This document shows, piece after piece, positions 43,872 through 54,726 of a DNA stretch of 64,000 nt. A program made the position numbers and the translations under genes. The DNA is from Hemerocallis citrina (lineage: Eukaryota > Streptophyta > Magnoliopsida > Asparagales > Asphodelaceae): positions 32,468,089-32,532,088 of the forward strand of contig CM030362.1 of assembly GCA_017893485.1 (NCBI GenBank). Direction: 5' to 3'. Within the stretch, counting starts at the first letter, position 1, and every line of letters begins with the position of its first letter. The notes beneath the pieces are model-generated. The model did no database searches and was not told the origin of the DNA. It saw only the letters and a program-made list of their open reading frames with translations.

Positions 43872-44205
43872 CAAAAAGTATAGGTGCCACAATAAGTTAC
43901 TGTATCTTTGAAATTAATTTTAGTGTATATTTGACATTAATTACCAAAGAGAAAAACAGTTTGAGTGTACGTTTGAAAATAATCGGAGGGGTTGACATTT
44001 TTTTTCCTCCATGGTGATGCCCTCATCAATTACATATCACCTAGGGCTAGTACCAAACTTGCGTGCAAAAATAAACTCAACAAAACTTGCATGCAAAAGT
44101 GTTTTCCACAAAAAGAATTTCTCTCTCAAGAAAATCTAGAGAGAGAGGCTCCCCAAAAATCCCAAAAGGCAAAGGGAAAAAAAAAAACAAAGCTCGATCG
44201 CGGGG

Positions 44206-44206
<1 letters not shown>

Positions 44207-44240
<34 letters not shown>
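44207..44240. repeat. 34-base guanine run
   Basis: An unbroken G tract inside X3, likely to form quadruplex structures and also a place where assembly length is unreliable. Confidence 0.9.
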
Positions 44241-44242
<2 letters not shown>

Positions 44243-44338
44243 GATGGGGGAGCCCGCGTCTCAGGCGCGATGGATGGTCGTCGGGGGGGACGATGGGGGA
44301 GCCCGCGTCTCAGGCGCGATGGATGGTCGTCAGAGACC
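44241..44338. repeat. 49-bp tandem duplication in X3
   Basis: ACGATGGGGGAGCCCGCGTC and the bases after it occur at 44241 and again at 44290 with almost no change. Confidence 0.85.
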
Positions 44339-46110
44339 GTCGACTAGATGAATAGATGTGTGTGTTGGAGTTAAATGTGGTCGGATGGCGCGGCGGGGAA
44401 GATCGACGCCATGAGGGTTGTCGTCGAGGGCGGAGTGGCGGCGCCGTAAGAAAAGGTGGATGCGCCGGTGAAGATTAGATGGATTTCTTTGAGAAGAAGC
44501 TCACATCAGCTGATTTGGGTTTAGTAAGCTGGAGCTGCTGCCATTTTGCTCACCTATGTGGCTGACAACACTGGAGTTGCTGCCAGATGATGGGAGAGGG
44601 TGGGAGTGATGGAAGAGGAAGAGGGCATTTTGAGCGGGAGATGGGAGAGGTGGCTGCGCGGGGGAGGGGAAGAAAACCGGAGCTCGGTTGGGCTGCGTGT
44701 TCTCGACGACATCGTAGATGGCTGTCGGCGAGGGTTGTAGTAAGGGGTGGATGCAGAATTTCAAGGTATATGGTGGCTGGTGTGATTGACAGCACATCGG
44801 AGGCTGAGGCCACCGATTGAGGGCGTCATCGGCAGTGTGGTGGTTTGATGGAAGAGCTCTACTGTAGATGCTGGTTGGAATGAATTATGTGGGAGACCAT
44901 ACATTGAATTTTGAATTTTGAATTTCAAATCAATTCAAAATTCAAGATTTGAAATTCAAATTAGAATTGAGGAGTTAGGAGGGGGATCCGCGTGCTATTG
45001 GGTAGGGGGTCGGTGATATATTGTCGGAGTGGAGCGCAATAAGGCTTTACCCAGGGTTCATCGGAGTGACGCAAGATCGTGGCTAGCTAGAGGTTGTGCT
45101 ATTGCTCGTCGAGATTCCAAAGAGAGTTTGGCACGATGAGGAATGAAGTTGGGCCTGGTCGACAGAGGGTGCAGAGAGCGTCGCTGCCGGGAGGCTCGTT
45201 TTGCTTCGGTGATGTCAAGGGTGGCAGGGTTGACGAAGGGGTTGTAGGTCATTTGGATGGTGCCATCAGTTGATGGCGACGTGGTGGAATGACGAACGAC
45301 GGAGGCGCATGACGAAATTCTGGTAGGAGTGGAGGTGAGTTCGACTTCGATGATGGCCGGAACGGATGATGGAGGGAGGAAGAGGAGCCAAATTTTGAAA
45401 TTAAAATTTTGAATTTTGAATTAGGGTGTGTTACTCAAATTTGAATTTCGAATTCCAAATTTTATTTCATAGTGTGGTAGGGGTGATCCGTGAATTTTGA
45501 ATTTCAATATAGATTTTTGAAATTCAAATTTAGTGGGGGTTGTGAGGAGAAATTTTGGTGTAATTTGAATTTCAAACTAGATTTGGTTTGTAACTCAAAT
45601 TATAATTGGTGGAGTGAACGGAGAGTACGAGCGTCTTATTTGATAGGTGGTGGTGTTCGACTACTGTTGAGAACTGGATTTGATGCAATCAAAAAATGGC
45701 GTCGCGGTGGGGTTAGTTTGGCGGACACACGACGGCAACGTCGTGAGGAAAGAAGTAAGCATGCCAGCAAGAGACGGTGGTTGTGGTTGCTGCCATAGTG
45801 GACGTTTGCGGGAAGGTGGACGGATTTTCTGGGGTGGAGGGATTGATCGATGGATTTTGAATGCCAAATTCGATTTTTTCTGGAATTCAAATCACATCTG
45901 GAGGGTTAGGCGGGAGAATAGGGTGCAGATGCTTCGTCTACAAGTTTAGCTAGGGGAGGGACTAGTTAGGAATGTAGATTTAACTTTGTAATTGTTCTCC
46001 ACTGATCCGTTCTAGGAACAGATTGATGTATAATTATTGTACTACTTGTTTCGTTAATGTTTTATTAATGAAGCGGTGTCGGGGTCACTTTTTTCTCAAA
46101 AAAAAGTGTT

Positions 46111-46357
46111 ATAAACAAATTAGTGCCTAATAAATTATTGAATTACGCATTTCTTTATAGAAAAAATGCAATATAATTTTTTTTCATAATAAGGATAGAG
46201 CTTATAAAACACCAGTCATACTATTGTATATATAATAATGAAAGGAACAAAACCAATCATGTAGAAATACTAGATGCCTTACAACCAATGACATACTAGT
46301 AAATGACAACAACATAGTATATAGTTATTACAAAAAATCCAGGACAATCACAGGTTC
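46111..46357. other. Block B spacer
   Basis: Non-coding; the counterpart is 52521-52761 in block C. Confidence 0.6.
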
Positions 46358-47136
46358 TGTTGGGTTTATGTCTTGCATACTATGTTGGATAAGAAGACGA
46401 TGAGATGATGGAGGAATCGAGACGATCAGAGACGGAGTGGAAGCAAGGAAAACAATCAGCAGCTATAGCAGCAGATGGAGTTGCGGTTGACCGTACTTGG
46501 GGTGCGGTCGACTGCCCAAGTCTGCAGAAGTTCCCGAGTGGGGGACAGTCGATCGTACTTGAGGTGCGGTCGACCGCCCAAGTCTGCAGAAGTTCCCAAG
46601 AGGGGGATGGTCGACCGAACTTGTGGTATGGTCGACCGCCCGCGATGCTGATGGATTTTTTGGGTCGGGTCTTGGTGATTTGTGAGAAGCCCAACTTACT
46701 CTTCAAGTCAGATCTGACGGCTCTTACCGTAGGATTATCTTTTTAGTAACATCTAACGGCTATTGTATCAAAATATCAAACTAGGTTTTCTCTAGATCTC
46801 CATATATTATTGTTATTGGCCTCCATTGAGAGCCAAGAGAGAGAGTACTTCATTAAAGGAAAGATTGAGTGATTCTCTAATTGTAAACAACTAGTACTTG
46901 CTGGTGAGGCTTGAGAGAGGGTCGTGGTAAGAATTGTAATATTCTTGTATCTTCTTTAGTTGAATAACATCTTGGGTTTCTTCTTCCCTGGATTATGGCG
47001 AAAGCCTCAACCGGAACAAATTTGTGTGTGCTTTGGTGTGTTTGGTATGATCTCATAAGTGCTTGATAGTTTGTGTTGATTTCATTGAATAACTCAACAA
47101 GATCCTAAAAGGAATTTTCGGTAGAAATCTATAACA
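46358..47136 (+). repeat. 5' LTR of TR-GAG copy B with three GTCGAC-type pairs
   Basis: 779 bp. Box pairs start at 46486/46507, 46548/46569 and 46610/46631, each 21 bp apart, and the pairs repeat every 62 bp. Some boxes have one substitution (GTTGAC, GTCGAT). Two pairs are present in the other LTRs of this family. Confidence 0.92.
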
Positions 47137-47184
47137 ATTGGTATCAGAACTTTGGGTTCAAGGATTTGTTCGAGTTCCTTGGAG

Positions 47185-48081
47185 ATGATGGCAGATCAGA
47201 TCACGAAAATCAAGCGGTTCAAAGGTAAGATCAACTTTGATCTCTTGAAGGTGAACGTGCATGAAGCATCGGTTCAACAGGACTTGGATCTAGTCCTAGA
47301 AGGAGATAAAGGGAGACCAATCGGCACAAAGCAGAAGAAATGGGAGGAGATTTATTCAGAAGCCTTAGGTTTAATCTGGTTGTCATCGACGAACGAAGTC
47401 AGGTGTCGGAGAAGCACGGTGAGTCTTTGGGCAAGATTCAGAACTGACTACTTGAGATCGTCATCACAGGGTCGGATGTACCAGCAAAGAAAGTTGTGTG
47501 GTTTCTCAATGAAGAAAAGTATCGCTCTTCTGGATCATGTAGTGGAGTTCAATATGGAGTTATCTGAACTGAGGGCGTTCAACGCAGATGATCTACAGGT
47601 TTCCAACTCAATATATTTACTACCAAATTCATCCAACATGATAACCGTGCTAGATGAGAAATCTACCAAGGAGAAGTTTATCATAGAAGGTATGATCGAG
47701 GGGTTGGAGGAGGATGCACTTAGGAAGGAGATTCAGAAATCGGCGTTAACTTCTGTAAGTTACTGGGAGGTGGATTGTACTTTGATTGGAAGGAAAAGTG
47801 TATGTAGGAGTAAGGTCCATGGCCACCAGTGCAAAGGGATTGAGCATTATATGAGCAACTGTTGCAAGCATTTGAGTCAGAGGGGCACCAAATCAAGTGC
47901 CGCTGAATCAGGTGATGGCTTAAACAATGCTTTTGTTTCAAGTTTTTTAGATGTAAATTCGGTTGTTCTTTTGATTCGGTTAGTTCTTCTCAAGTTTGCT
48001 CCGAGAGGGAGATGGTTTCTACTTGCAAATTTGCATCATATCGTTGTGTGGAAACGAAGGTTGATAAGATTTGTGAAGTAA
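47185..48081 (+). CDS. gag: Copia-type Gag of TR-GAG copy B
   Basis: I chose the ATG at 47185 after the primer site; a second ATG follows at once. About 298 codons. The N-terminus KIKRFKGKINFDLLKV matches the start of plant Copia Gag, followed by the helix ending SEALGLIWLSSTNEV. The C-terminal third carries an altered zinc knuckle (HQCKGIEHYMSNC). The frame is open to TAA 48081 in this copy, so Gag-like protein could still be made, unlike copy C. Its role would be particle formation for this and possibly partner elements. Confidence 0.75.
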   Translation: MMADQITKIKRFKGKINFDLLKVNVHEASVQQDLDLVLEGDKGRPIGTKQKKWEEIYSEALGLIWLSSTNEVRCRRSTVSLWARFRTDYLRSSSQGRMYQQRKLCGFSMKKSIALLDHVVEFNMELSELRAFNADDLQVSNSIYLLPNSSNMITVLDEKSTKEKFIIEGMIEGLEEDALRKEIQKSALTSVSYWEVDCTLIGRKSVCRSKVHGHQCKGIEHYMSNCCKHLSQRGTKSSAAESGDGLNNAFVSSFLDVNSVVLLIRLVLLKFAPRGRWFLLANLHHIVVWKRRLIRFVK

Positions 48082-48116
48082 TTGTTTCTACTTACAAGTT
48101 TGCTTGATGTGGTTGT

Positions 48117-48578
48117 GTGGGAACAAAGATTGATAAGACTTGTGAAGTAAGAGGTGAGAAAACAAATGAGTCGAAGATGACATACGGAAGGAGACACACA
48201 CTAGAGGAGGGCGTGTATATTCCTTTGATGAAGCAGAGCCTTATATCCATAAGAACTCTAGAAGCTCGGGAATGCAGGTACACAGATCCAGGTGGAGTTC
48301 GTTCAGTTTGGGAAAGTTATCGTAAGGTGATGAAGGGTGAGAGGGGGATTGAGCAGGGTCAGCACAACCTCTACCAGCTTTGGAGGAACAAGAAAACTTG
48401 CACAAGTGTTTCGAAGCCCGTTGTTTCTAAAGCACCATCTAGTATGCCATCACTAGAATCATCCGAGCGAGACTGCGACGTTCGAATATCGTCGGAAGCT
48501 GGAGAGAGCCATGAGGTAGGTGGAGTTCGTGTGGAGGGTGTCACCTCCATGATTAGATCTACTGAGGTGTGCCCTTGA
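48117..48578 (+). pseudogene. Remnant of Copia GAG-pre-integrase region
   Basis: The frame reads LEEGVYIPLMKQSLISIRTL and later KVMKGERGIEQGQHNLYQLW. These match the pre-integrase block of Copia Pol, with the usual LYxL ending. The sequence after it no longer matches integrase, so the deletion breakpoint lies near 48410. The remaining part to 48734 is 3' untranslated sequence with a purine-rich end. Confidence 0.7.
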
Positions 48579-48734
48579 AGGGGGCATACAACGGAAGAAA
48601 AATAGGTGGAGATAGATTCAACTAGTAGAAGAAGCCATCGAAACGAGTTGTTTGCAAGAAGAGAAGGAAAAGAGTCTAGAAGGTTTTAAATCACACAGGT
48701 GTGGATTCATGAGTATGCAATCCAAGGTAGAGAT

Positions 48735-49450
48735 TGTTGGGTTTATGTCTTGCTTACTATGTTGGATAAGAAGACGATGAGACGATGGAGGAATCAAGAC
48801 GATCGGAGACGGAGTGGAAAAAGGGAAACAGTCAGCAACTGTAGCAGCAGATGGAGTTGCGGTCGACCGTACTTGGGGTGCGGTCGACCGCCCAAGTCTA
48901 CAGAAGTTTCCGAGAGGGGGGCGGTCGACCGACCTTGTGGTGCGGTCGACCGCACGCGGCGCTGATGGATTTTTTTGATCGGGTCTTGGTGATTCGTGAG
49001 AAGCCCAACTTGCTCTTCAAGTCAGATCTGATGGCTCTTATCGTAGGATTATCTCTTCAGTAACATCTAACGACTCTTGTATCAAGATATCAAACTAGGT
49101 TTTTTCTAGATCTCTATGTATTGTTGTTATTGGCCTCCATCGAGAGCCAAGAGAGATAGTACTTCATTGAAGAAGAGATTGAGTGATTCTCTAATTGTAA
49201 ACAACTAGTACTTGCTGGTGAGGCTTGAAAGAGGATCGTGGTGAGAATTGTAATATTCTTGTATCTTCTCTAGTTGAATAACATCTTGGGTTTCTTCTTT
49301 CCCGGATTAAGGCGAAAGCCCCAACCGGGACAAATTTGTGTGTGCTTTGGTGTGTTTGGTATGATCTCATATGTACTTGGTAGTTTATGTTGATTACATC
49401 AAATAACTCAACAAGATCATAAGAGGGATTTTCGGTAGAAATCCCTAACA
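48735..49450 (+). repeat. 3' LTR of TR-GAG copy B
   Basis: 716 bp with two GTCGAC pairs (48862/48883 and 48924/48945), both 21 bp apart and 62 bp between pairs. Confidence 0.92.
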
Positions 49451-49561
49451 AGGTTCAAATAGAGGTTAAAATAGAAAAAAAGGTAATATTTTAAAGAATT
49501 GTATGTATATTTTCTCTTCAAAGATGTGCGCATATAGCAAATTTTGCAAAAAACTTAAACT

Positions 49562-50698
49562 TTTTGGGATTGGGGCGTCAACAAACACCCGTTGTCGCAG
49601 CAAAACTAAATAGAGAAATGTGGAAGTCGAAGTAGATGAGACGAACCAATTGAGCAAGCAAGTAGATCCACCAATCCTACACAAACACAATGAGGATTTA
49701 TCCCAGTTAGCTTTCGCTTAATCCGGGGGAAAATATTGGAAGATCTGATATTTAACTAGAAGGGATTATATTGAGTTAATGATTCACTCAAGCCTATTTC
49801 ATTATGTATTTTTTTAGAAAGTGGTCACTAGGGTAATTGTTGGAAGGATTCATCCCCGGTCGTGCCCTGTCCTAAACAGTGCGTTCTTCAGTTCCGCCTT
49901 TCGGGAATCAGATGATGAGAAGACCAAGGCTAGATGATTGTGTCATTCTCTATACGCCTAAAAAACCGTCGTATTCTATCTTTTTCTTTTTGCCTTCGTC
50001 CAGTAGAAAGTGGAATTCACCTAGATTTTAAAATCTTATGTTGCAGGTGAGTCACCACTTCAACAGAGACCGAACAAGGTTTCTTTCGACTGATGAGGAT
50101 CGCTTGTGCCTGACTCCACTCACTTTTAGGGTGAACGGATAAAGATAGGCCATCAAAGAGCTCGTACTAAACAGGCACAGCTAAGGAATCCTGCACTCAA
50201 AGGAACATAACCCATCGACCAAAAACTATATCTCTCAAGCCTCTCTTTGGCAATGAAGAAAATATCAATGAAGTAATCTACTCTCATATTGGTGGAGTTT
50301 ACAATATATAGAAGAACAGAGAGAACCCTATGTTTAATCTTTATTCTCAGTCATCCGATATAACCTGGAGAATAAGTAACTGAATAGGAATCGTACGATC
50401 TGACTTGGAGTTGAAGATTAAGCTAAAACGACCTAACAAATCGAGGCCTAGAAAATACACAGCACAGCGGGTGGCCGACCTTCCAACAAGACCGGTCGAC
50501 CGTCCCTCTCTCGAACAATCTCTGTACTACGAGCGTTCGGGGTGTGCAGTCTACTGTCCCCAAGAACGGTCGACCATCCCTTTCTCCGACTGCTGCTGTT
50601 GCTGTTTTTTCTTCTACTCTCTTCGACGCTTCGACCTCCGTGTTTCATCTTACCTTCTTCTAATCTGAACCACGAGTATTCAAGACACAATCCTAACA
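49562..50698 (-). mobile_element. Solo LTR related to the TR-GAG LTR (block B)
   Basis: About 1.14 kb. Read on the minus strand it starts TGTTAGGATTGTGTCTTGA. It then follows the plan of the TR-GAG LTR, including two GTCGAC-type pairs (50474/50495 and 50549/50569). The left flank AAACT (49557-49561) matches the duplication of the block C copy. The right flank is different because the tandem-duplication junction lies directly beside it. No internal region is left. Confidence 0.75.
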
Positions 50699-50703
50699 AC
50701 TGC

Positions 50704-50730
50704 AACCCTAACCCTAACCCTAACCCTAAC
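50704..50730. repeat. Telomere-like CCCTAA run at the duplication junction
   Basis: Four CCCTAA hexamers lie exactly between the end of the first unit (solo LTR, 50698) and the start of the second unit (50731). The hexamer is the TTAGGG form, not the heptamer common in most plants. Confidence 0.85.
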
Positions 50731-51485
50731 TCCCTATATTCTCCTCCTCCACTTCATCCACTTTCTTTTCTTCCACATCATCCCTCATTCTCCTCAAACC
50801 AAATCCTAACCTTGCCCCTAAATTCTTATCTTGTCTCTCTTTTCTTCTCTTCCATTTTCTTGATTGAATTGATAATTGGAGAGATATATTTTGGAAGTCA
50901 AATATGAAGATGAAGATAGATATATAACAGAAAGAATTAAGACAATTAAGGGAATTTGAGAATTGATCATTTGCAATATTTTTTTAAAGAATAAGGGCAT
51001 ATTAGAAGAAAGTACTAAAATATATTAGGACATTAGCTAGGGGTGATTAGCATTGGTATAAATACCCGAAACCTGGATCCAACCCGTACCCGACCCCGAC
51101 CCGTTAAAAAACCTCCAAAAAATCAACATAAAAATAAATATTCTATCCTCATCCCTCTACTTCTTCCTCAATTCTAAATCTTCGTATTCCAAACTCAAAA
51201 CTCCGGCCTTTTTTTTCTTTGCTGTATACTAAATTCTTCACTCGCAGCCTCTGCTCGCCGCTCACACTCTCGCTCCTACCCGAACGGGTAGGAACATTTT
51301 AATAGGACTTGGACCCGGAACCGGATCCGGGTCCAATTTTTGGACCCGTAGGGGACCAGGTAGTGAAGGATCCGACCCAACCCGACCTGATACCAATGCT
51401 AGGGCTGATTTGATCGAAAATAAACTTGAGGGGTTATCGTAATTAATTAAACAAGTAAATTTGAGAGGGTTTCAAAACTTTTTGC

Positions 51486-51516
<31 letters not shown>

Positions 51517-51678
51517 TTAAGAATAATAATAATTCAACTAATTTTAGGGGTGGCAAAAGTATCTGATAACTCGATCCGAAGCTCATCCAAATTTTAAGGT
51601 ATGGATCCTTCATAAAAGATATGTTTTTTTTTATTGGATCTACATATATATGAATCTTTGTGGATCTCAATCTGATAA
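50731..51678. repeat. Segmental duplication, second copy of left part
   Basis: Counterpart of 32528-33479. It includes the right TIR of the long-TIR element (about 51395-51490), a shortened AAT microsatellite and the first 140 bp of the hAT-like element. It then joins directly to sequence matching 43278 onward. No gene. Confidence 0.85.
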
Positions 51679-51869
51679 TATATATATCCCTAAATAAAAT
51701 TTAATATAAACAGACTGAAGCATGTAGTAAAATGAAACACTTTTAACACGAAGCAATGTGACTGAAGCTAGAACATGCATATAAATTATTAATTTGATCT
51801 GGATTACATGCATATATTATTATTTTCTCATTCCTCTCTCATACACAATAGTTTATTTATCGAATCAAA

Positions 51870-52223
51870 CTAGTTGCAACAACAAGTGCCGGTAGGAGCA
51901 ATTTTAGTGATGCAATGCCCCCCTTTATTATATCCTTTGTCTTTGCAAAGAAGAGGACATAGCGGATCTTCGCAAGAGTAGACCCAAGACATATAACTGC
52001 AATATCCACCACCACCAGCCAAACTAGGTCCATCTTTCACTGCAACTTCTGCAAGATTATTGAATAGTATTTTAGAGGGAAAACTCATAAGAAATCAATA
52101 CATACAAGTGACCCAAATAAGATTGACAGCCGAAGTGGCTAAACCTGCATGTGATGTTGGGATAATCACCATAATTAGGATGGTGACAATCATAAGAGCA
52201 TTCAGGAAACCTTTGGAATTCAT
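51870..52223 (-). CDS. Defensin-like secreted peptide, two exons (copy C)
   Basis: The coding parts are 52223-52145 and 52048-51870, with the same 96-nt intron and splice sites as copy B. The product is 85 residues. The mature eight-cysteine part is identical to copy B. Only the signal peptide differs, by Ser to Phe at residue 6 and Thr to Pro near residue 22. The second exon has three base differences from copy B, all silent. A TATATAAATAC box is at 52273-52263. The Pro near the end of the hydrophobic core might alter signal processing, which I cannot judge. The secreted, cysteine-stabilised fold is inferred from the spacing; the biological target is unknown. Confidence 0.85.
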
Positions 52224-52262
52224 CTTACTCGCTCGATGCTTTTGGGAGCTACTTTCAAAGAT

Positions 52263-52273
52263 GTATTTATATA
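52263..52273 (-). promoter_or_regulatory. TATA box of defensin-like copy C
   Basis: TATATAAATAC on the minus strand, 40-50 bp before the ATG, as in copy B. Confidence 0.65.
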
Positions 52274-52761
52274 CAAAAAGTATAGGTGCTACAATAAGTT
52301 ACTGTATCTTTGAAATTAATTTTAGTGTATATATACTTGAAATTAATTACCAAAGAGAAAAACAATTTGAGTGTATGTTTGAAAATAATCGGAGGGGTTG
52401 ACATTATTTTTTCTCCATGGAGATGCCCTCATCAATTACATATCACCTAGGGCTAGTACCAAACTTGCGTGCAAAAATAAACTCAACAAAACCCTGCATG
52501 CAAAAGTGTTATCCACAAATTAGTGCCTAATAAATTATTGAACGCATTTCTTTATAGAAAAAAAGGTAATATAATTTTTTTTTCTCTTCATAATAAGGAT
52601 ATAGCTTATAAAACACCAGTCATACTATTGTATATATAATAACGAAAGGAACAAAACCAGTCATGTAGAAATACTAGATGCCTTACAACCAATGACATAC
52701 TAGTAAATGACAACAATAGAGTATATAGTTATTACAAAAAATCCAGAACAATCACATGTGA

Positions 52762-53486
52762 TGTTGGGTTTATGTCTGCATATTATGTTGGATAAGAAGA
52801 CGATGAGACGATAGAGGAATAGAGACGATCGGAGACGGAGTGGAAACAAGAAAAACAGTCAACAACTGTAGCAACAGATGGAGTTGCGATCGACCGTACT
52901 TGGGGTGCGGTCGACCGCCCAAGTCTGCAGAAGTTCCCGAGAGGGGGACGGTCGACCGACCTTGTGGTGCGGTCGACCGCGTGCGGCGCTGATGGATTTT
53001 TTGGGTCGGATCTAGGTGATTCGTGAGAAGCCCAACTTACTCTTCAAGTCAGATCTGACGGCTCTTATCGTAGGGTTATCTCTTCAGTAATATCTAACGG
53101 CTATTGTATCAAGATATCAAACTAGGTTTTCTCTAGATCTCTATATATTATTGTTATTGGCCTCCATTGAGAGCCAAGAAAGAGAGAGAGAGAGAGTACT
53201 TCATTGAAGGAGAGATTGAGTGATTCTCTAACTGTAAACAACTAGTACTTGCTGGTGAGGCTTGAGAGAAGATCGTGGTGAGAATTGTAATATTCTTGTA
53301 TCTTCTTTAGTTGAATATAATCTTGGGTTTCTTATCCTCCGGATTAAGGCGAAAGCCCCAACCGGGACAGGTTGTGTGTGCTTTGGTGTGTTTGGTATGA
53401 TCTCATATGTGTTTGGTAGTTTGTGTTGATTGCATCGAATAACTCAACAGGATTCTAAGAAGGGTATTCGGTAGAAATCCCTAACA
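52762..53486 (+). repeat. 5' LTR of TR-GAG copy C
   Basis: 725 bp. Box pairs start at 52889/52910 (first box ATCGAC) and 52951/52972, 21 bp apart, with 62 bp between pairs. Confidence 0.92.
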
Positions 53487-53516
53487 ATTGGTATCAGAGC
53501 TTTGGGTTCCTTGGAG

Positions 53517-54429
53517 ATGATGGCAGATCAGATCACAAAGATCAAGCGATTCAAATGCAAGATCTACTTTGATCTCTTGAAGGTGGACGTGCATGAAGCA
53601 TCGGTTCAACAGGACCTTGATCTAGTCCTAGAAGGAGATAAAGGGAGACCAATCAGCACAAAACAGAAGAAATGGGGGGGAGATTTATTCAGAAGCCTTT
53701 GATTTAATCTGGTTGTCATCGACGAACGAAGTTAGGTGTAGGAGAAGCACGACGAGTCTTTGGGCAAGATACAGAACTGACTACTTGAGATCGTCATCAC
53801 AGGGTCGGATGTACCAGCAAAGAAAGTTGTGGAATTTTTTAATGAAGGAAAGCACCGCTCTTCTAGATCATGTAGTGGAGTTCAATATGGAGTTATCTGA
53901 ACTGAAGGCATTCAACGCAGATGATCTACATGTTTCCAACTCAATATATTCACTACCAAATCTATCAAACATGATAACCATGCTAGATGAGGAATCTACC
54001 AATGAGAATTTTTTTATAGCAGGTATGATCGAGGGGTTGGAGGAGGATGCACTTAGGAAGGAGATTCAGAAATCGGCGTCAACTTCTGTGAGTTGCTTGG
54101 AGGTAGATTGTACTTTGATTGGAAGAAAAAGTGTATGTAGGAGTAAGGTCCGTGGCCACCACTGCAAAGGGATTGAGCATTACATCAGAGACTGTTGCAA
54201 GTGTTTGAGTCAGAAGGGCGCCAAATCAAGTGCCGCTGAATCAGGTGATGACTTAAATAGTGCTTTTATTTCAAATTTTTTAGATGTGAATTCCGGTTGT
54301 TCTTTTGATTCGGTTAGTTCTTCTCAAGTTTGCTCCGAGAAGGAGATGGTTTCTACTTGCAAATTTGCATCATATCGTTGTGTGAGAATGAAGGTTGATA
54401 AGATTTGTGAAGTAATAGTTTCTACTTAA
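53517..54429 (+). pseudogene. gag: Copia-type Gag of TR-GAG copy C, frameshifted
   Basis: Begins at ATG 53517 like copy B. An extra G in the G run near 53676-53683 shifts the frame and gives TGA at 53700-53702. The original frame resumes from 53713 to TAA 54429, with the altered zinc knuckle HHCKGIEHYIRDC. No full Gag can be made. Confidence 0.8.
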
Positions 54430-54450
54430 AAGTTTGCCTTATGTTGTTGT

Positions 54451-54726
54451 GTGGGAACGAAGATTGATAAGACTTGTGAAGTAAGAGGTGATAAAACAAA
54501 TGAGTCGAAGATGACAAATGGAAGGAGATACACACTAGAGGAGAGCATGTATATTCCTTTGATAAAGCAGAGCCTTTTATCCATGAGAACTCTAGAAGCT
54601 CGGGACTGCAGGTACACAGATCCAGGTAGAGTTCGTTCAGTTTGGAAAAGTTATTGTAAGGTGATGAAGGGTGAGAGGAGGATTAAGCAGGGTCAGCACA
54701 ACCTCTACCAGCTTTGGAGGAACTAG
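54451..54726 (+). pseudogene. Remnant of Copia GAG-pre-integrase region, copy C
   Basis: Matches 48117 onward of copy B and ends in TAG 54724-54726, where copy B reads AAG. Confidence 0.65.

Larger units (their letters stand above)
44104..46101 (+). mobile_element. LINE-tailed non-autonomous insert X3
   Basis: A 2.0-kb insertion present in block B and absent at the matching site of block C (52496-52520), which gives the empty site. The target duplication AAAAGTGTT is at 44095-44103 and 46102-46110. It begins with a TTTCTCTCTCAAGAAAATCT stem followed by AGAGAGAG and CCCCAAAA, as X2 does read inverted. It ends TTTCGTTAATGTTTTATTAA and an A run. Inside are a 34-base G run, a 49-bp duplication and GC-rich non-coding DNA, then AATTTTGAATTTCAAATT-rich sequence as in X2. 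No RT is encoded. I infer mobilisation by a LINE. Confidence 0.82.
46358..49450 (+). mobile_element. Copia-type TR-GAG element, copy B
   Basis: LTRs at 46358-47136 and 48735-49450 begin TGTTGGGTTTATG and end CTAACA or ATAACA. A TGGTATCAGA primer site follows at 47138. The flanks AGGTTC (46352-46357 and 49451-49456) look like a target duplication of five or six bases. Inside are a Gag frame and a remnant of the GAG-pre-integrase region; RT, RNase H and the integrase core are deleted. Elements with LTRs and only Gag are known as TR-GAG. The 5' LTR is about 62 bp longer because of an extra GTCGAC-pair unit. Copy C in the other block has the same deletion, so the two share descent. Confidence 0.88.

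Noticed and set aside
43695..43892. Unspliced 65-codon reading of the signal exon and the separate 72-codon frame of the second exon as two genes
   Set aside because: Splicing at GCAG|GTTTAG and CTTGCAG|AAG joins signal peptide to mature peptide in frame. An alternative donor at GTATGT would create a stop codon.
50704..50730. Chromosome end or true telomere
   Set aside because: Only about four hexamers, with genomic sequence on both sides. It is interstitial filler.
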